From Sphingomonas sp. Leaf34 (GTDB taxonomy: Bacteria > Pseudomonadota > Alphaproteobacteria > Sphingomonadales > Sphingomonadaceae), in assembly GCF_001421805.1 (NCBI RefSeq), contig NZ_LMLC01000001.1, positions 868,001 to 932,000 on the forward strand: a stretch of DNA of 64,000 nt, given 5' to 3'. The position numbers and the translations under genes were made by a program. Below, piece by piece: positions 7,716 through 17,934 of this stretch; the first letter of the stretch is position 1, and each line of letters opens with the position of its first letter. A model generated the notes under the pieces. The model made no database searches. It saw only the letters and a list, made by a program, of their open reading frames with translations, and was not told the DNA's origin.

Positions 7716-9278
7716 TCAGTGGCGGAAGTGGCGCATGCCGGTGAAGACCATTGCGAGGCCCGCCTCGTCCGCCGCGGCGATCACGTCGGCATCGCGGATC
7801 GAGCCGCCGGGCTGGATCACCGCCGTGGCGCCTGCCTCGACCGCGGCGAGCAGGCCGTCGGCGAACGGGAAGAACGCGTCGGAGGCGACCGCCGAGCCGA
7901 TCGTGCGCGGCGTGCCCCAACCGGCCTTGTCCGCGGCGTCCTTCGCCTTCCAAGCCGCGATGCGTGCGGATTCAAGGCGGTTCATCTGGCCCGCGCCGAT
8001 CCCGGCGGTGCTGCCGTCCTTGGCGTAGACGATCGCGTTCGACTTGGTGTGCTTGGCGACGGTCCAGGCGAAGCGGCAGTCGATCAGTTCCTGCTCGGTC
8101 GGCTGGCGTTTGGTGACGACGGTGAGTTCTCCCGGCGTGCCGTTGTCGCGGCCCTGGACGAGCCAGCCGCCGGCGATCGACTTTGCCGTCAGACCCGCAC
8201 GGGCCGGATCGGGGAGCTCGCCGGTGAGCAACAGGCGGAGGTTCTTCTTGGCGGCGAACAGCGCGATCGCGTCCTCGTCGGCATCGGGGGCGACGACGAC
8301 TTCGGTGAAGATGCCGGTGATCGCGCGTGCGGTCTCCGCGTCGAGCGTGCGGTTGACGGCGATGATGCCTCCGAATGCCGACACGGTGTCGCAGGCGAAG
8401 GCGGCGGCATAGGCCTCGGGGAGCGTCGACGCGGTGGCGACGCCGCAGGGGTTGGCGTGCTTGACGATGACGACCGAGGGGTCGGCGTCGCGGAACTCGG
8501 CGATGAGTTCGAGCGCGGCGTCGGCGTCGTTGAGGTTGTTGTAGCTCAGCGCCTTGCCCTGGAGCTGGCGGGCATGGCCGATGCCGCGGACGCTGCCCGT
8601 CGCCGTATAGAAGGCGGCAGACTGGTGCGGGTTCTCGCCGTAGCGCAGCGTGTCGCCGCGCTTGAGCGTGATCGGCAAGGTGGCGGGGAATTCCTCGGCC
8701 TGGTCGACGGTGCCGAACCACGTCGCGATCGCCGAATCATAGGCGGCGGTGGTGGCGAAGGCCTTGGCGGCGAGTTTCTTGCGGTCGTCGAGCGTGGTGG
8801 TGCCCCCCGAGACGAGCGCATAGTCGGCGGGGTCGGTGACGGTCGCGACATAGGCGTGGTTCTTGGCGGCCGAGCGGACCATGCTGGGGCCGCCGATGTC
8901 GATATTCTCGATCACGGTGTCGCGGTCGGCGCCCTTCGCGACGGTGGCTTCGAACGGGTAGAGATTGACGATCACGAGGTCGATCGCGCCGATCTGGTGC
9001 TCGGCCATCGAGGCGGCGTGGCCGGCGTCGTCGCGGACCGCGAGGAGGCCGCCATGCACCATCGGGTGGAGCGTCTTGACGCGGCCGTCCATCATCTCGG
9101 GGAAGCCGGTGAGTTCAGACACATCGCGCACGGTGAGACCCGCGGCACGCAGCGCGGTGGCGGTGCCGCCGGTGGAGACGAGTTCGACGCCGTGGCTCGC
9201 GAGCGCGGTGCCGAGATCGACGATCCCGGTCTTGTCGGAGACGGACAGGAGCGCGCGCTTGATCGGGATGCTGGTCAT
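7716..9278 (-). CDS. purH: Bifunctional AICAR transformylase / IMP cyclohydrolase PurH
   Basis: 520 aa, normal length. The N-terminal IMP cyclohydrolase (MGS-like) domain starts [13 protein letters not shown] and includes [15 protein letters not shown]. The AICAR formyltransferase domain follows ([54 protein letters not shown]). It catalyses the last two steps of de novo IMP synthesis in the cytoplasm. The ATG at 9278 is chosen from family alignment; the open frame runs further upstream without similarity. It stands alone between two repeat elements. Confidence 0.98.
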   Translation of the reverse strand: MTSIPIKRALLSVSDKTGIVDLGTALASHGVELVSTGGTATALRAAGLTVRDVSELTGFPEMMDGRVKTLHPMVHGGLLAVRDDAGHAASMAEHQIGAIDLVIVNLYPFEATVAKGADRDTVIENIDIGGPSMVRSAAKNHAYVATVTDPADYALVSGGTTTLDDRKKLAAKAFATTAAYDSAIATWFGTVDQAEEFPATLPITLKRGDTLRYGENPHQSAAFYTATGSVRGIGHARQLQGKALSYNNLNDADAALELIAEFRDADPSVVIVKHANPCGVATASTLPEAYAAAFACDTVSAFGGIIAVNRTLDAETARAITGIFTEVVVAPDADEDAIALFAAKKNLRLLLTGELPDPARAGLTAKSIAGGWLVQGRDNGTPGELTVVTKRQPTEQELIDCRFAWTVAKHTKSNAIVYAKDGSTAGIGAGQMNRLESARIAAWKAKDAADKAGWGTPRTIGSAVASDAFFPFADGLLAAVEAGATAVIQPGGSIRDADVIAAADEAGLAMVFTGMRHFRH

Positions 9279-9380
9279 GGGAGTCTTTCGTGGAGTCGCC
9301 GTGCGGCGGGCCTTAGCGTCGGTTGACGTTGGGGAACAGGGGGGGCGGCGTCTCAGTCGCGCGCCCCAACGCACGGATAG

Positions 9381-9504
9381 CACCTCCCCCGCGGAGGCCG
9401 GGGTCCAGTTGGAAAGGTCGCAGTGACGACGCGCCGTCCTTCGTTAGCGCCGCCTTTCATTAGCAACGTCCCCCAACTGGGCCCCGGCCTCCGCCGGGGA
9501 GGTG
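9381..9504. repeat. Paired-hairpin GC repeat (family A, copy 2)
   Basis: Left arm CACCTCCCCCGCGGAGGCC and right arm GGCCTCCGCCGGGGAGGTG are inverted copies, with inner CCAGTTGG / CCAACTGG also pairing. It lies between the heparinase-like gene end and the purH start. Confidence 0.75.
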
Positions 9505-9549
9505 GACTTGTGACGTTCGGTCGGTGGCCATCGGCCGACCTAGAGAGCC

Positions 9550-11298
9550 TCAGGCCTTCTTCAGCGCCCAACTCACGCTCGCGCCACCGGCTGCGGCTTC
9601 GCCGGTGATCATCAGCTGTTGCGTCGCCACCGGGCGGCCGTCGGCGTCGACCCAGACGCTGTCCTCGACCACCAGCGCGCCGCCGCGGCAGCGGAATTGC
9701 CAGAGGGACCCGCCGGGAAGGCGAAGGATCGCGCCGAGGCCGTCGGCGGTGGGGGAGACCTGGATGCCTTCGCCGAGATGGAAGCGGATCGCGAACAGCG
9801 ACAGGCCGACGCGGCGTTTGCGCCCTTGCGGCAACAGCGCGTCCTCGCCGCGCAGTTCGCGGCCGTCGCCGGTCAGCATCAGCTGGCGACGGTGGAGGAA
9901 CCCCCAGCGGCGGACATAGCCGTCATGGCTCGCCTCGATCCGGCTCGCGGCCTCCGATTCCTGGCGGCTGAGCTCGACTTCGCCGACGCCGCGGCCAAGC
10001 GTGCCGTCGGTCAGGATCGCGGTCGAGTTGCTGTCAGCGATCGTCAGCGTCGAATGCGCCGCGGTCGAGCGCAGCCCCTCGACCATCGCCGCGGGCAGCT
10101 GCGCGATCCCGGCCCGCGCGCCGCCGCAGTTGACGACGATCCGTGCCGGGCCGTCGGAGAATTCGAACGCCAGCGTCGACGCGCAGCCGCCCTCGACGAG
10201 CCGCGCGATCGGCGGCGGTGCCGCGTCGACGATCAGCACCGCGGTGCCGGCCGCGAGGCGTTGATAGCCCCAGTCGCGCGCCTGGCGGAGCGGACGCGTG
10301 CGCACGCCGCTCGCCTCGATCACCGCGGCGACCTGCGTTTCGCTCGACGGACCGCCGCCCTGCCAGCTCGACAACCCACGATCGGCGTGCGCGACACCGA
10401 GCAGGGCTGCGACCATCCGGGTGAGCGTGACCGCGACCGTCTCGGGCAATTCGGCACCGCGCGCGGCGTAGCTCTCCTGGAGCAACGTTAGCAGCTGGAT
10501 CGAATCGAGCAGCATCGCCGGGCTGCGCGAGACCGAGCCGCCGTCGTCGAACAGACCGGTCCCGAGCGCGCGGAGCAGCCCGGCCTCCCCGAACGCCTGG
10601 CGGGGTTCGCCGCCGGGGATCAGGAGGCCGGCCGCGACGACCCCGCACCACGCGGCGATGCGCGGCGCGCCCGCGGGGGCCTTGTCGGCATTGCGATCGA
10701 GGTGGAGCGCGCCCTTGGCGAGCGCGTTGAGCACCTTCGAGCGGTAGATCTGGTCGGACGACGACAGGATCAGCGGCGCGTGCGCGGTCCAGGCGAGGAT
10801 CCGCCGCCCCCACATGTCCGGGCGCCACGCGATCCCGCCCTGCGTGTCAGCGTGCGCGGTCAGCCAGAGGCCCATGAGATATTCGGCGATCGGCGCGCCC
10901 CGCGAGCGGGTTGCGACGGTCGACAGGTCGCGCAGCCACGCGAAACTCTGCAGATACTCGGCAAAGGGTTTGGGGAGCGGCTTGGCGAGATCGAGCGTCT
11001 CGATATCGCGCGCTTCGCCGCGGAACGAGAGCACGCCCTCCAGCAGCATCGTGCCGCGCGGGATGTCGCCGAGGATGGGGTCGTCGGGGACCGCGATCAG
11101 CTTGAGCGGGTAGCGCCCCTTGAGCCGCAGCGTGTGCAGCGGGGTGCGCCACGTCAGCCGGTGGAAGCGCTCCGCGAGGCGGTCGGCGAGCGACAGCCCC
11201 TTGTCGCCGCCAAGACGGATCAGGCGACGGCCTTCGTCGATCCCGTCGGGCGCCGACTCGGTCACGACATCGCGCGTCAGATCATGCGGTTCGTTCAC
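9550..11298 (-). CDS. Heparinase II/III family protein
   Basis: 582 aa. An N-terminal all-alpha part (about 60-300) and a C-terminal beta-sandwich heparinase II/III domain (about 350-560: GAQ-free core with [40 protein letters not shown]) fit PL12/PL15-type polysaccharide lyases common in alphaproteobacteria. No signal peptide is evident, which is usual for the housekeeping-type member near rpe/rsmB. The GTG start at 11298 is chosen because GTGA overlaps the rpe stop. Catalytic residues and substrate are not assigned. Confidence 0.88.
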   Translation of the reverse strand: MNEPHDLTRDVVTESAPDGIDEGRRLIRLGGDKGLSLADRLAERFHRLTWRTPLHTLRLKGRYPLKLIAVPDDPILGDIPRGTMLLEGVLSFRGEARDIETLDLAKPLPKPFAEYLQSFAWLRDLSTVATRSRGAPIAEYLMGLWLTAHADTQGGIAWRPDMWGRRILAWTAHAPLILSSSDQIYRSKVLNALAKGALHLDRNADKAPAGAPRIAAWCGVVAAGLLIPGGEPRQAFGEAGLLRALGTGLFDDGGSVSRSPAMLLDSIQLLTLLQESYAARGAELPETVAVTLTRMVAALLGVAHADRGLSSWQGGGPSSETQVAAVIEASGVRTRPLRQARDWGYQRLAAGTAVLIVDAAPPPIARLVEGGCASTLAFEFSDGPARIVVNCGGARAGIAQLPAAMVEGLRSTAAHSTLTIADSNSTAILTDGTLGRGVGEVELSRQESEAASRIEASHDGYVRRWGFLHRRQLMLTGDGRELRGEDALLPQGRKRRVGLSLFAIRFHLGEGIQVSPTADGLGAILRLPGGSLWQFRCRGGALVVEDSVWVDADGRPVATQQLMITGEAAAGGASVSWALKKA

Positions 11299-11951
11299 CC
11301 CCGCAACGCGGCGATGTTGGCAGCATAATGATCGGGGCCGCCGCGGAAGACCGAGGTGCCCGCGACGAGCGCGTCGGCGCCCGCCTCGATACAGCGCTTG
11401 GCCCATTCGGCATCGACGCCGCCGTCGACCTCGAGATCGATCGCGCGACCGCTCTTTTCGATCATAGTGCGGATCGCGGAGATCTTCTTGAGCTGGCTCG
11501 GAATGAAGCTCTGGCCGCCAAAGCCGGGGTTGACGCTCATCACCAGCACGAGGTCGACCATGTCCATGAGGTAGTCGAGCATCTTGGCGGGCGTGCCGGG
11601 GCAGATCACGATTCCGGCGCGCTTACCGAGCGACTTGATGTGCTGGAGCGAGCGGTGGATGTGCGGCCCCGCTTCGTAATGCACCGTAATGCAGTCGGCA
11701 CCCGCCTCCGCGAACGCGTCGAGATAGGCGTCGACGGGCGAGATCATCAGGTGGACGTCGAACGGCTTGGTGGTGACGCCGCGGACCGACTTCATGACCG
11801 CGGGACCGAACGAGATGTTGGGGACGAAATGGCCGTCCATCACGTCGATATGGATCCAGTCGGCACCGGCCTTGTCGATGGCGCGGACTTCCTCACCGAG
11901 CTTCGAAAAGTCGGCGGAGAGGATCGAGGGGGCGATGCGGACGGGTTGCAT
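11295..11951 (-). CDS. rpe: Ribulose-phosphate 3-epimerase
   Basis: 218 aa TIM-barrel enzyme interconverting ribulose-5-phosphate and xylulose-5-phosphate. Seen: [13 protein letters not shown], metal-binding [29 protein letters not shown] and the phosphate-binding EVDGGV / VAGTSVF. Its stop overlaps the GTG of the heparinase-like gene, indicating a two-gene transcript. Repeat C1 separates it from rsmB upstream. Confidence 0.97.
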   Translation of the reverse strand: MQPVRIAPSILSADFSKLGEEVRAIDKAGADWIHIDVMDGHFVPNISFGPAVMKSVRGVTTKPFDVHLMISPVDAYLDAFAEAGADCITVHYEAGPHIHRSLQHIKSLGKRAGIVICPGTPAKMLDYLMDMVDLVLVMSVNPGFGGQSFIPSQLKKISAIRTMIEKSGRAIDLEVDGGVDAEWAKRCIEAGADALVAGTSVFRGGPDHYAANIAALRG

Positions 11952-11997
11952 GACTGTGTCCTAGCGCGGGATTCGGTTGGTGCGAAGGCCTTCTATC

Positions 11998-12118
11998 CTC
12001 CCCCGCCAGGGGGAGGTGGCACCGCAGGTGACGGAGGGGGGCGGAAACGGAACAGCGGTTGCCCTGTCCTCCCCCTCCGTCTGGCAAGTGCCAGCCACCT
12101 CCCCCTGGCGGGGGAGGT
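11998..12118. repeat. Long inverted repeat (family C, copy 1)
   Basis: Arms CCTCCCCCGCCAGGGGGAGG (from 11998) and CCTCCCCCTGGCGGGGGAGG (to 12118) are inverted copies; inner GACGGAGGGGG / CCCCCTCCGTC also pairs. Similar elements are at 15729-15852 and 34875-34981. Confidence 0.8.
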
Positions 12119-12122
12119 TCTG

Positions 12123-13400
12123 TCAGGCGCGCTTCAGGCGGGCGATGAAGAAGCCGTCGCAGCCACCTTGCTCGGCGAGCATGCCGGGGAGGGTGCGGAC
12201 GGTGCCGGCTTCGGTCGGGGTGATGCCGGCGGGGAGTTCGGACTGGTCGACCGGCGCGATCGTGTAGTCGCTGCGCGCCGCGAGGAACGCATCGAGTTGC
12301 GCTTCGCCTTCCGACGGCTCGAGCGAACAGGTGGCGTAGACGAGCGTGCCGCCGGGCTTCACCCAGTCCGCCGCGCGGGCGAGGATGCGCGCCTGCAACG
12401 CCGCGGTCTCGGCAATGATCGAGGGGCGGACGCGGTGGAGCACGTCGGGGTGACGGCGGAAAATGCCGGTCGCGCTGCACGGCGCGTCGATCAGGATCGC
12501 GTCGGCGGGCTCGGTCGGCGCCCATTCGAGAATGTCCGCGTTGACGACTTCCGACTTCAGATGCGTGCGATACAGGTTCTCGCGAAGGCGCTTGATCCGG
12601 CTCTGCGAATTGTCGACCGAGGTGACGGTCCAGCCTGCTGCGGCGAGTTGCAGCGTCTTGCCGCCAGGCGCGGCGCACAGATCGAGGACATGGCCCTCGC
12701 CCTTCCCCAGCAAGCGTGCGGGCAGCGAGGCGGCGATGTCCTGCACCCACCACGCGCCGTCGCCGAACCCGGCCATGTCGGGGACCGAGTCATGGTCGCC
12801 GAGACGGAGGTGGCCAGGCATGAAGCTCTCGCCGCCGAGCTTCTCGCGCCAGCCTTCGGTTTCGGCGGGGTCGGCGATCGTCAGGTCGAGCGGCGGCGGT
12901 GCGGCGATCGCGCGGCCGGCGGAGTCAACCATCTCCTCGCCCCAGGCGGCTTCCCAGCGCAGTTCGACCGGCGCGGGCAACGTCGGGACTTCGGGGAGCA
13001 GCATGTTGGCGCGGAACAGCGTCCCGAACACGCCGTGGACGAGTTTGCGCGGGCCGCCGTCGACCAGCGGCAGCACGGTCGAGATCGCGGCGTGCGACGG
13101 CGTGCCGAGGATCAGCACCTGGACGAGCGCTATGCGCAGCGCCATCCGCGCCTTCGCATCGTCGGGCAAATTGGTCTTGGTGACCGAATCGATCATCGCG
13201 TCGAGATCGGGGAGGCGGCGCAGCGTCTCGGCGGCGATCGCATGCGCGAGGCCGCGATCGGGGCCGTGGATCGCGCGCGTGGCGGCGGGCAGCGCGGATT
13301 CGAGCGACTCGCCGCGGCGGAGCACGGCGTCGAGCAGGCGGAGTGCTGCACGGCGGGTGGGGACGCCGAGCGGCTCGGGGGCGTGGGTGTAGTCGGGCAT
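12123..13400 (-). CDS. rsmB: 16S rRNA (cytosine-C5) methyltransferase RsmB
   Basis: 425 aa. The N-terminal NusB-like domain (about 10-140) is followed by a SAM-dependent Rossmann domain. VLDLCAAPGGKTLQLA is the SAM site; DAPCSATG (motif IV) and YATCSLEPSEGE (motif VI) carry the two catalytic cysteines of RNA m5C methyltransferases. It modifies C967 of 16S rRNA in E. coli. The ATG at 13400 has an AAGGA Shine-Dalgarno and is preferred to the in-frame ATG at 13445. Confidence 0.95.
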   Translation of the reverse strand: MPDYTHAPEPLGVPTRRAALRLLDAVLRRGESLESALPAATRAIHGPDRGLAHAIAAETLRRLPDLDAMIDSVTKTNLPDDAKARMALRIALVQVLILGTPSHAAISTVLPLVDGGPRKLVHGVFGTLFRANMLLPEVPTLPAPVELRWEAAWGEEMVDSAGRAIAAPPPLDLTIADPAETEGWREKLGGESFMPGHLRLGDHDSVPDMAGFGDGAWWVQDIAASLPARLLGKGEGHVLDLCAAPGGKTLQLAAAGWTVTSVDNSQSRIKRLRENLYRTHLKSEVVNADILEWAPTEPADAILIDAPCSATGIFRRHPDVLHRVRPSIIAETAALQARILARAADWVKPGGTLVYATCSLEPSEGEAQLDAFLAARSDYTIAPVDQSELPAGITPTEAGTVRTLPGMLAEQGGCDGFFIARLKRA

Positions 13401-13506
13401 GTGAAGGTCCTTCGCGTTCGGTTTGCCGCGTGGCACTTGTGGCAAAACGACGCGGCGCGCCCCATGTGGCGGTTACGACGCCAACACGCAAATCCGGAGA
13501 GCCGCG

Positions 13507-13665
13507 ATGGGCCAGCGCCCCGATCATGTGAAGCCACCCGAATATCTCGCGAAAACAACGCCGGTCCCGAAGCCCGAGCCGATCGTGCCCGACAAGGATC
13601 CCGAGCCGCGCGATCCCACGCGCTATGGCGACTGGGAGCTGAAGGGCATGGCGATCGATTTCTGA
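13507..13665 (+). CDS. DUF1674 (SdhAF4-like) small protein
   Basis: 52 aa. The C-terminal block RDPTRYGDWELKGMAIDF is the DUF1674 signature shared with the mitochondrial succinate dehydrogenase assembly factor 4. By homology it may help flavinylated SdhA assemble with SdhB in the cytoplasm. It has a Pro/Lys-rich N-terminus and a GGAGAG Shine-Dalgarno before the ATG at 13507. Divergent from rsmB with about 100 bp between starts. Confidence 0.9.
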   Translation: MGQRPDHVKPPEYLAKTTPVPKPEPIVPDKDPEPRDPTRYGDWELKGMAIDF

Positions 13666-13689
13666 GGAGCGGCTCGGTTACTCCCCCCT

Positions 13690-13792
13690 CCTCCCCAGCG
13701 GAGGCCGCGGTCCAATAGGATAGGTCATCGTACCGTAGCGCGGCCTTCGTTAGCGACGTTTCCCAATTGGGCCCCGGCCTTCGCCGGGGTGG
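13690..13792. repeat. Paired-hairpin GC repeat (family A, copy 3)
   Basis: Left half CAGCGGAGGCCGCGGTCCAAT is degenerate; right half CCAATTGGGCCCCGGCCTTC plus GCCGGGGT matches copy 1 closely. It lies between the DUF1674 gene and the AsmA-like gene. Confidence 0.7.
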
Positions 13793-13865
13793 TATGTGGG
13801 GCTAAATCTACGGCAGCGGTCCTGACGCAGGCGGAACGAATGGCCGATCGGCGCGTCGCGGTGAG

Positions 13866-15722
13866 ATGAGGGGATTCTTCGCAAAACGCTGGGTGAAAAT
13901 CACCGGCATCGTCGTCGCGGGGGTGCTCGTGCTGGGGCTGGTGGGGTTGGCCGCCTTCCCCTGGGGGTCGCTGAAGGGCGTGATCCAGCGACAGCTCACC
14001 GCGCGGTTCGGGCGGCCGGTGACGATCGGCGGGATCGAACGCGTCGATGCGTTCGGGTTCAACCCGACGATCCGCATCACCGATGTGCGAATCCCGCAAG
14101 CCGACTGGGCAGGCAAGGGCGATTTCGTGCGGCTGCGCGAGGCCGAGGCGACGTTCTCGGGGCTCGCGCTGCTCAAAGGTGCGTTCAGGCCGCGCGACGT
14201 GAAGGCACGCGGGCTACGGGTCGTGCTGGTGCGCGACAAGCATGGTCGGACCAATTGGGAGCGGCCCGGCAAGCCCAAGAGCGGCGGGAGTTCGACCGAT
14301 CTCGACGCGCTGACGATCAGCGACAGCGTCATCGAATATCGCGACGACAAGCAAGACCGTTTCGTCACGGCGCACTTCGTATCGGATCCGGTCCACGGGA
14401 TCCGCGCGACCGGCAGCGGCACGATCCGCGGCGCGGCCGTCCGGATCGCGGTCGCGGGGCCTTCGGTCGCAAAATTCCAAGGCAAGCCTTGGCCGTTCAC
14501 CGCATCGATCGATGGCGATGCGCTGTCGATCACCACCAAGGGGCTGATGGACCGGCCGCTTGATACCGACGCGATGAGCCTCGACGTGACCGCGCGCGCG
14601 ACCGATCTGAAGCTGATCGACGCGGTGATCGAGGCGGGGTTGTTCCGGACGCAGCCCGTATCGTTCAGCGCGCATGTCCGTCACGACCAGCCGAAATGGA
14701 CGGTGACGCAGTTGAAGGGCGTGGTCGGGCGCTCGGATTTCACCGGCCACGTCACGGTCGACAAGCAGGCGGGCCGCAGCAAGGTCGACGGCGACATCGT
14801 CTCGCGGCAGTTCGACTTCGGCGATCTGGCGTCGGACGAGGGCAAGGCGAAGGGCGCCGCGCTGGAGCGCGCGATCGGGCCTCGGCTGGTGCCCAACACG
14901 CGGATCGATATCGGCAAGATTGACACGACCGATGCGCGGATGGGGTTCCGGATCGCCCGGATCGTCAGCGGCAAGGGCGCGTCGCCGATCCTGTCCGCCA
15001 GAGGCGTGCTGGCGATCGACCATCAGCTGCTGACGATGAGCGATCTGGTCGCGCGGCTGCCGCATGGCAACGTCACGGGACGCGTGACCGTCGACCAGCG
15101 CGGCGACCGCAAGGTGCCGAGCGTCGATATCGACCTCAGGCTGCGCGGCAGCAGCGTGCAGGATATCGCGGGCGGCGGCGGCGATTTCAGCGGCAACGTC
15201 AGCGCGCGCGTGCGGCTGAAGGGGTCGGGCGAGACGATCCGCGCGGCGGTCGGGCGGTCGAACGGTACGATCGGGTTCGTCGCGCGCGACGGGCATTTGC
15301 CGCAGGGGATCGCGGCGGCGCTGGGCTTCGATGCGGCGCGCGCGTTGCTGGCCAAGGATGGCGAGCGCGCGGGTCTGCGCTGCGTCGTGCTCAAGCTCGA
15401 CGTGACGCGTGGACGCGGGCGGGTCGATCCGATGATCATCGACACGACCGCCAGCCAGTTGCGCGGCCAGGGGAGCGTGGTGTTTCCCGGCGAGACACTC
15501 GACATCCGGCTGACCGGCACGCCAAAACAGCATGCGCTGCTGCGGTTGCCGGGGTCGGCCTACATGACGGGGACAATCGAGCGGCCGCATGTTACGATTC
15601 CCCCCGAGGTGAAGTCGGTCGGAAACATCTTCAAGGCGATTGGCCGCGCGATCACGGGGAAGCAGGGGCCGGTCGCGGGGGACGCGGATTGCTCCGGGCT
15701 GGCAGCGCGGGTGCTGCGGTGA
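13866..15722 (+). CDS. AsmA family protein
   Basis: 618 aa. One N-terminal transmembrane helix (about 8-32, VKITGIVVAGVLVLGLVGLAAF) is followed by a long beta-rich periplasmic part with the AsmA N-terminal pattern (LTARFGRPVTIGGIERVD...NPTIRITDVRI) and a C-terminal AsmA_2-like region (ALGFDAARALLAKDGERAG, GQGSVVFPGETLDIRL). AsmA-like proteins are inner-membrane-anchored bridge-type proteins linked to outer-membrane lipid homeostasis. It stands alone between repeats A3 and C2. Confidence 0.9.
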   Translation: MRGFFAKRWVKITGIVVAGVLVLGLVGLAAFPWGSLKGVIQRQLTARFGRPVTIGGIERVDAFGFNPTIRITDVRIPQADWAGKGDFVRLREAEATFSGLALLKGAFRPRDVKARGLRVVLVRDKHGRTNWERPGKPKSGGSSTDLDALTISDSVIEYRDDKQDRFVTAHFVSDPVHGIRATGSGTIRGAAVRIAVAGPSVAKFQGKPWPFTASIDGDALSITTKGLMDRPLDTDAMSLDVTARATDLKLIDAVIEAGLFRTQPVSFSAHVRHDQPKWTVTQLKGVVGRSDFTGHVTVDKQAGRSKVDGDIVSRQFDFGDLASDEGKAKGAALERAIGPRLVPNTRIDIGKIDTTDARMGFRIARIVSGKGASPILSARGVLAIDHQLLTMSDLVARLPHGNVTGRVTVDQRGDRKVPSVDIDLRLRGSSVQDIAGGGGDFSGNVSARVRLKGSGETIRAAVGRSNGTIGFVARDGHLPQGIAAALGFDAARALLAKDGERAGLRCVVLKLDVTRGRGRVDPMIIDTTASQLRGQGSVVFPGETLDIRLTGTPKQHALLRLPGSAYMTGTIERPHVTIPPEVKSVGNIFKAIGRAITGKQGPVAGDADCSGLAARVLR

Positions 15723-15728
15723 CCCTCG

Positions 15729-15852
15729 ATCCTCCCCCGCAAGGGGGAGATGGCTGGCACTTGCAAGACGGAGGGGGCGGTAAGTGACACGTCGGTTCCG
15801 TGTCTTCCCCCTCCGTCGCTTCGCGCCGCCTCCCCCTGGCGGGGGAGGATCT
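15729..15852. repeat. Long inverted repeat (family C, copy 2)
   Basis: Outer arms GATCCTCCCCCGCAAGGGGGAG and the right-end CTCCCCCTGGCGGGGGAGGATC pair; inner GACGGAGGGGG and CCCCCTCCGTC pair. It sits exactly in the gap between the convergent asmA-like and gpsA genes, so it may also act as a bidirectional 3' hairpin. Confidence 0.8.
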
Positions 15853-15856
15853 TAGG

Positions 15857-16849
15857 TCAGCCCGCCTCGCCCTTGAGCGGCCGCGCGAGCAGGTCGCCGA
15901 TCACGTCGCTGACGGGCGCGCCTTCCAGCAGGCGGCAGACGGCCTCGGTGATCGGCATGTCGACGCGCGCGTCGCGGGCGGCTTCGCGGAGGACGGGGGC
16001 AGTGAAGGCGCCTTCTGCGACGGTGCGGCGGTCGGCGAGCAAGGTCGCCGCGGAGTCGCCACGGCCGAGGCCGACGCCGAGCGAGAAGTTGCGTGAGCTG
16101 GTCGATGAGCAGGTGAGGACGAGGTCACCCAATCCTGAGAGACCGGCGAGCGTTTCCGCGCGCGCGCCGCGGGCGAGGCCGAACCGGGTCATCTCGGCGA
16201 ACCCGCGCGCGATCAGAGCGGCGCGTGCGTTCTGGCCGAGGCCTGCGCCCTCGACCACGCCGCAACCGATCGCAAGGACGTTCTTCACCGCGCCGCCGAT
16301 CTCCGCCCCCGCGACGTCGGTCGAGACGTAGGTGCGGAAATGACGCGCGGCGAGACGCGTCGCGAGCCGCTCGCCAAGGTCGGCATCCTCGCACGCCAGT
16401 GTGACCGCGGTGGGCAATCCTGCGGCGACTTCGTGCGCGAAGGTCGGGCCCGAGAGAACGGCGATCGGTGCATCCGGGTGAACCGCGCGCGCGACTTCGC
16501 CGACGAGCCGCTTGCTGCCCGCCTCGATGCCCTTGGCGCACAGCACGAGCGGGATGCGGCCGACCGGCGCGGCGGCGAGGACGCTGCCGACATGCTGTGC
16601 CGGCGCGACGACGAGGATCGCGTCCATGTCGGCGAGCGCGGCGAGGTCGGCGGTCGCGCGAATCGTCGGCGAGAGCGCGACACCGGCCAGGAACAGTGCG
16701 TTCTCGTGGGTCGCGTTGATCGAGTCGACGACGGCGGGTTCGCGCGCCCACAGGATCACGTCGCGGCCTTCGTGCGCTGCGACCTGCGCGAGCGCGGTGC
16801 CCCAGGCGCCGCCGCCGATGACCCCGATCTTCATAGCAGAGGCCTTCAT
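15857..16849 (-). CDS. gpsA: Glycerol-3-phosphate dehydrogenase (NAD(P)+) GpsA
   Basis: 330 aa. The N-terminal Rossmann motif [14 protein letters not shown] and the C-terminal domain with [15 protein letters not shown] and the substrate region ([14 protein letters not shown]) identify GpsA, which makes sn-glycerol-3-phosphate for phospholipids. The ATG at 16849 is chosen because ATGA overlaps the tsaD stop; an in-frame ATG at 16834 (MKIGVIGG) is an alternative. Cotranscribed with tsaD. Confidence 0.97.
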   Translation of the reverse strand: MKASAMKIGVIGGGAWGTALAQVAAHEGRDVILWAREPAVVDSINATHENALFLAGVALSPTIRATADLAALADMDAILVVAPAQHVGSVLAAAPVGRIPLVLCAKGIEAGSKRLVGEVARAVHPDAPIAVLSGPTFAHEVAAGLPTAVTLACEDADLGERLATRLAARHFRTYVSTDVAGAEIGGAVKNVLAIGCGVVEGAGLGQNARAALIARGFAEMTRFGLARGARAETLAGLSGLGDLVLTCSSTSSRNFSLGVGLGRGDSAATLLADRRTVAEGAFTAPVLREAARDARVDMPITEAVCRLLEGAPVSDVIGDLLARPLKGEAG

Positions 16850-17874
16850 GCCTTCACCCCCGCGCCACGCACCGCTTCGGCGTTGGGGTCGAGCGGCCAG
16901 CGCGGGCGCGCGGCGACGTCGAGCGGATCGGTGAAGCCCGCGGCGAACCGCTCGGCGCCCGCCCAGCCGATCATCGCGGCATTGTCGGTGCACAGCCAGA
17001 GCGGCGGCGCGACGAAGCGGAGGCCGTGTGCGCCAGCGAGCGCCTGCAACGCGCCGCGCACCGCGGTGTTGGCCGCGACGCCGCCGGCGACGACGAGCGC
17101 GGTAGCGCCGTGCGACGTACGCAACGCCTTGGTCGTGCGATCGATCAGGCAATCGACCACCGCGGCCTGGAACGAGGCCGCTAGATCCTCGGGCGAATAT
17201 TGCCCGACGACGCGTGCGACCGCGCTCTTCAGCCCGGCGAACGAGAAATGCGGTTCGGCCGAGCCTTTCAGCGGACGCGGCAGCGGGACTGCCTTCGGAT
17301 TGCCAAGCGCGGCGGCGCGTTCGACCGCGGGGCCGCCGGGAAAGCCCAGGCCGAGCAGCTTGGCGGTCTTGTCGAACGCTTCGCCGGCCGCGTCGTCGAT
17401 CGTCGTCGCCAACCGCTGATACGCGCCGACGCCCTCGACCAGCAGCAACTGGCAATGGCCGCCGGACACGAGCAGCAGCAGGTACGGAAATTCGAGATCG
17501 GGGTCGGACAGCCGCGGCGAGAGCGCATGACCTTCGAGATGGTTCACCGCGATCAGCGGCTTGCCCGCGGCGTGCGCGAGCGCCTTGCCCGTGACGAGCC
17601 CGACCATGACGCCGCCGATCAAGCCCGGCCCCGCGGTCGCGGCGATCGCATCGACTTCGGCGAGCGTCAGCTTCGCATCGGCCAGCGCCGCGACGATCAG
17701 CGGCTCGAGCGCCTCGACATGCGCGCGCGCGGCGATTTCGGGGACGACGCCGCCGAACGGCGCGTGCGCGGCCTCCTGTCCGAGCAGCCTGTGCGCGAGA
17801 ACCTGCCGGTCGCCGGTGACGAGCGCGGCGGCGGTTTCGTCGCAGGAGGATTCGATGCCGAGAATGATCATCAT
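16846..17874 (-). CDS. tsaD: tRNA N6-adenosine threonylcarbamoyltransferase TsaD
   Basis: 342 aa, normal length. [14 protein letters not shown] opens the ASKHA fold; the metal-binding HxxxH is [27 protein letters not shown] and [10 protein letters not shown] are family hallmarks. With TsaB/C/E it forms t6A37 on ANN-decoding tRNAs. Starts ATGATG, either possible. It is divergent from hemC with only about 60 bp between starts, so both promoters must be packed in that gap. Confidence 0.98.
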   Translation of the reverse strand: MMIILGIESSCDETAAALVTGDRQVLAHRLLGQEAAHAPFGGVVPEIAARAHVEALEPLIVAALADAKLTLAEVDAIAATAGPGLIGGVMVGLVTGKALAHAAGKPLIAVNHLEGHALSPRLSDPDLEFPYLLLLVSGGHCQLLLVEGVGAYQRLATTIDDAAGEAFDKTAKLLGLGFPGGPAVERAAALGNPKAVPLPRPLKGSAEPHFSFAGLKSAVARVVGQYSPEDLAASFQAAVVDCLIDRTTKALRTSHGATALVVAGGVAANTAVRGALQALAGAHGLRFVAPPLWLCTDNAAMIGWAGAERFAAGFTDPLDVAARPRWPLDPNAEAVRGAGVKA

Positions 17875-17934
17875 GGCTCTCTATATGGGTGCGCGAAGCT
17901 TGTCGAAGCCCCGCCCTTTCTGCATGGCGCCCAG

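Noticed and set aside
11328-13718. 796-codon plus-strand open frame
   Set aside because: Antisense to rpe and rsmB and runs straight through repeat C1; composition is that of a shadow frame.
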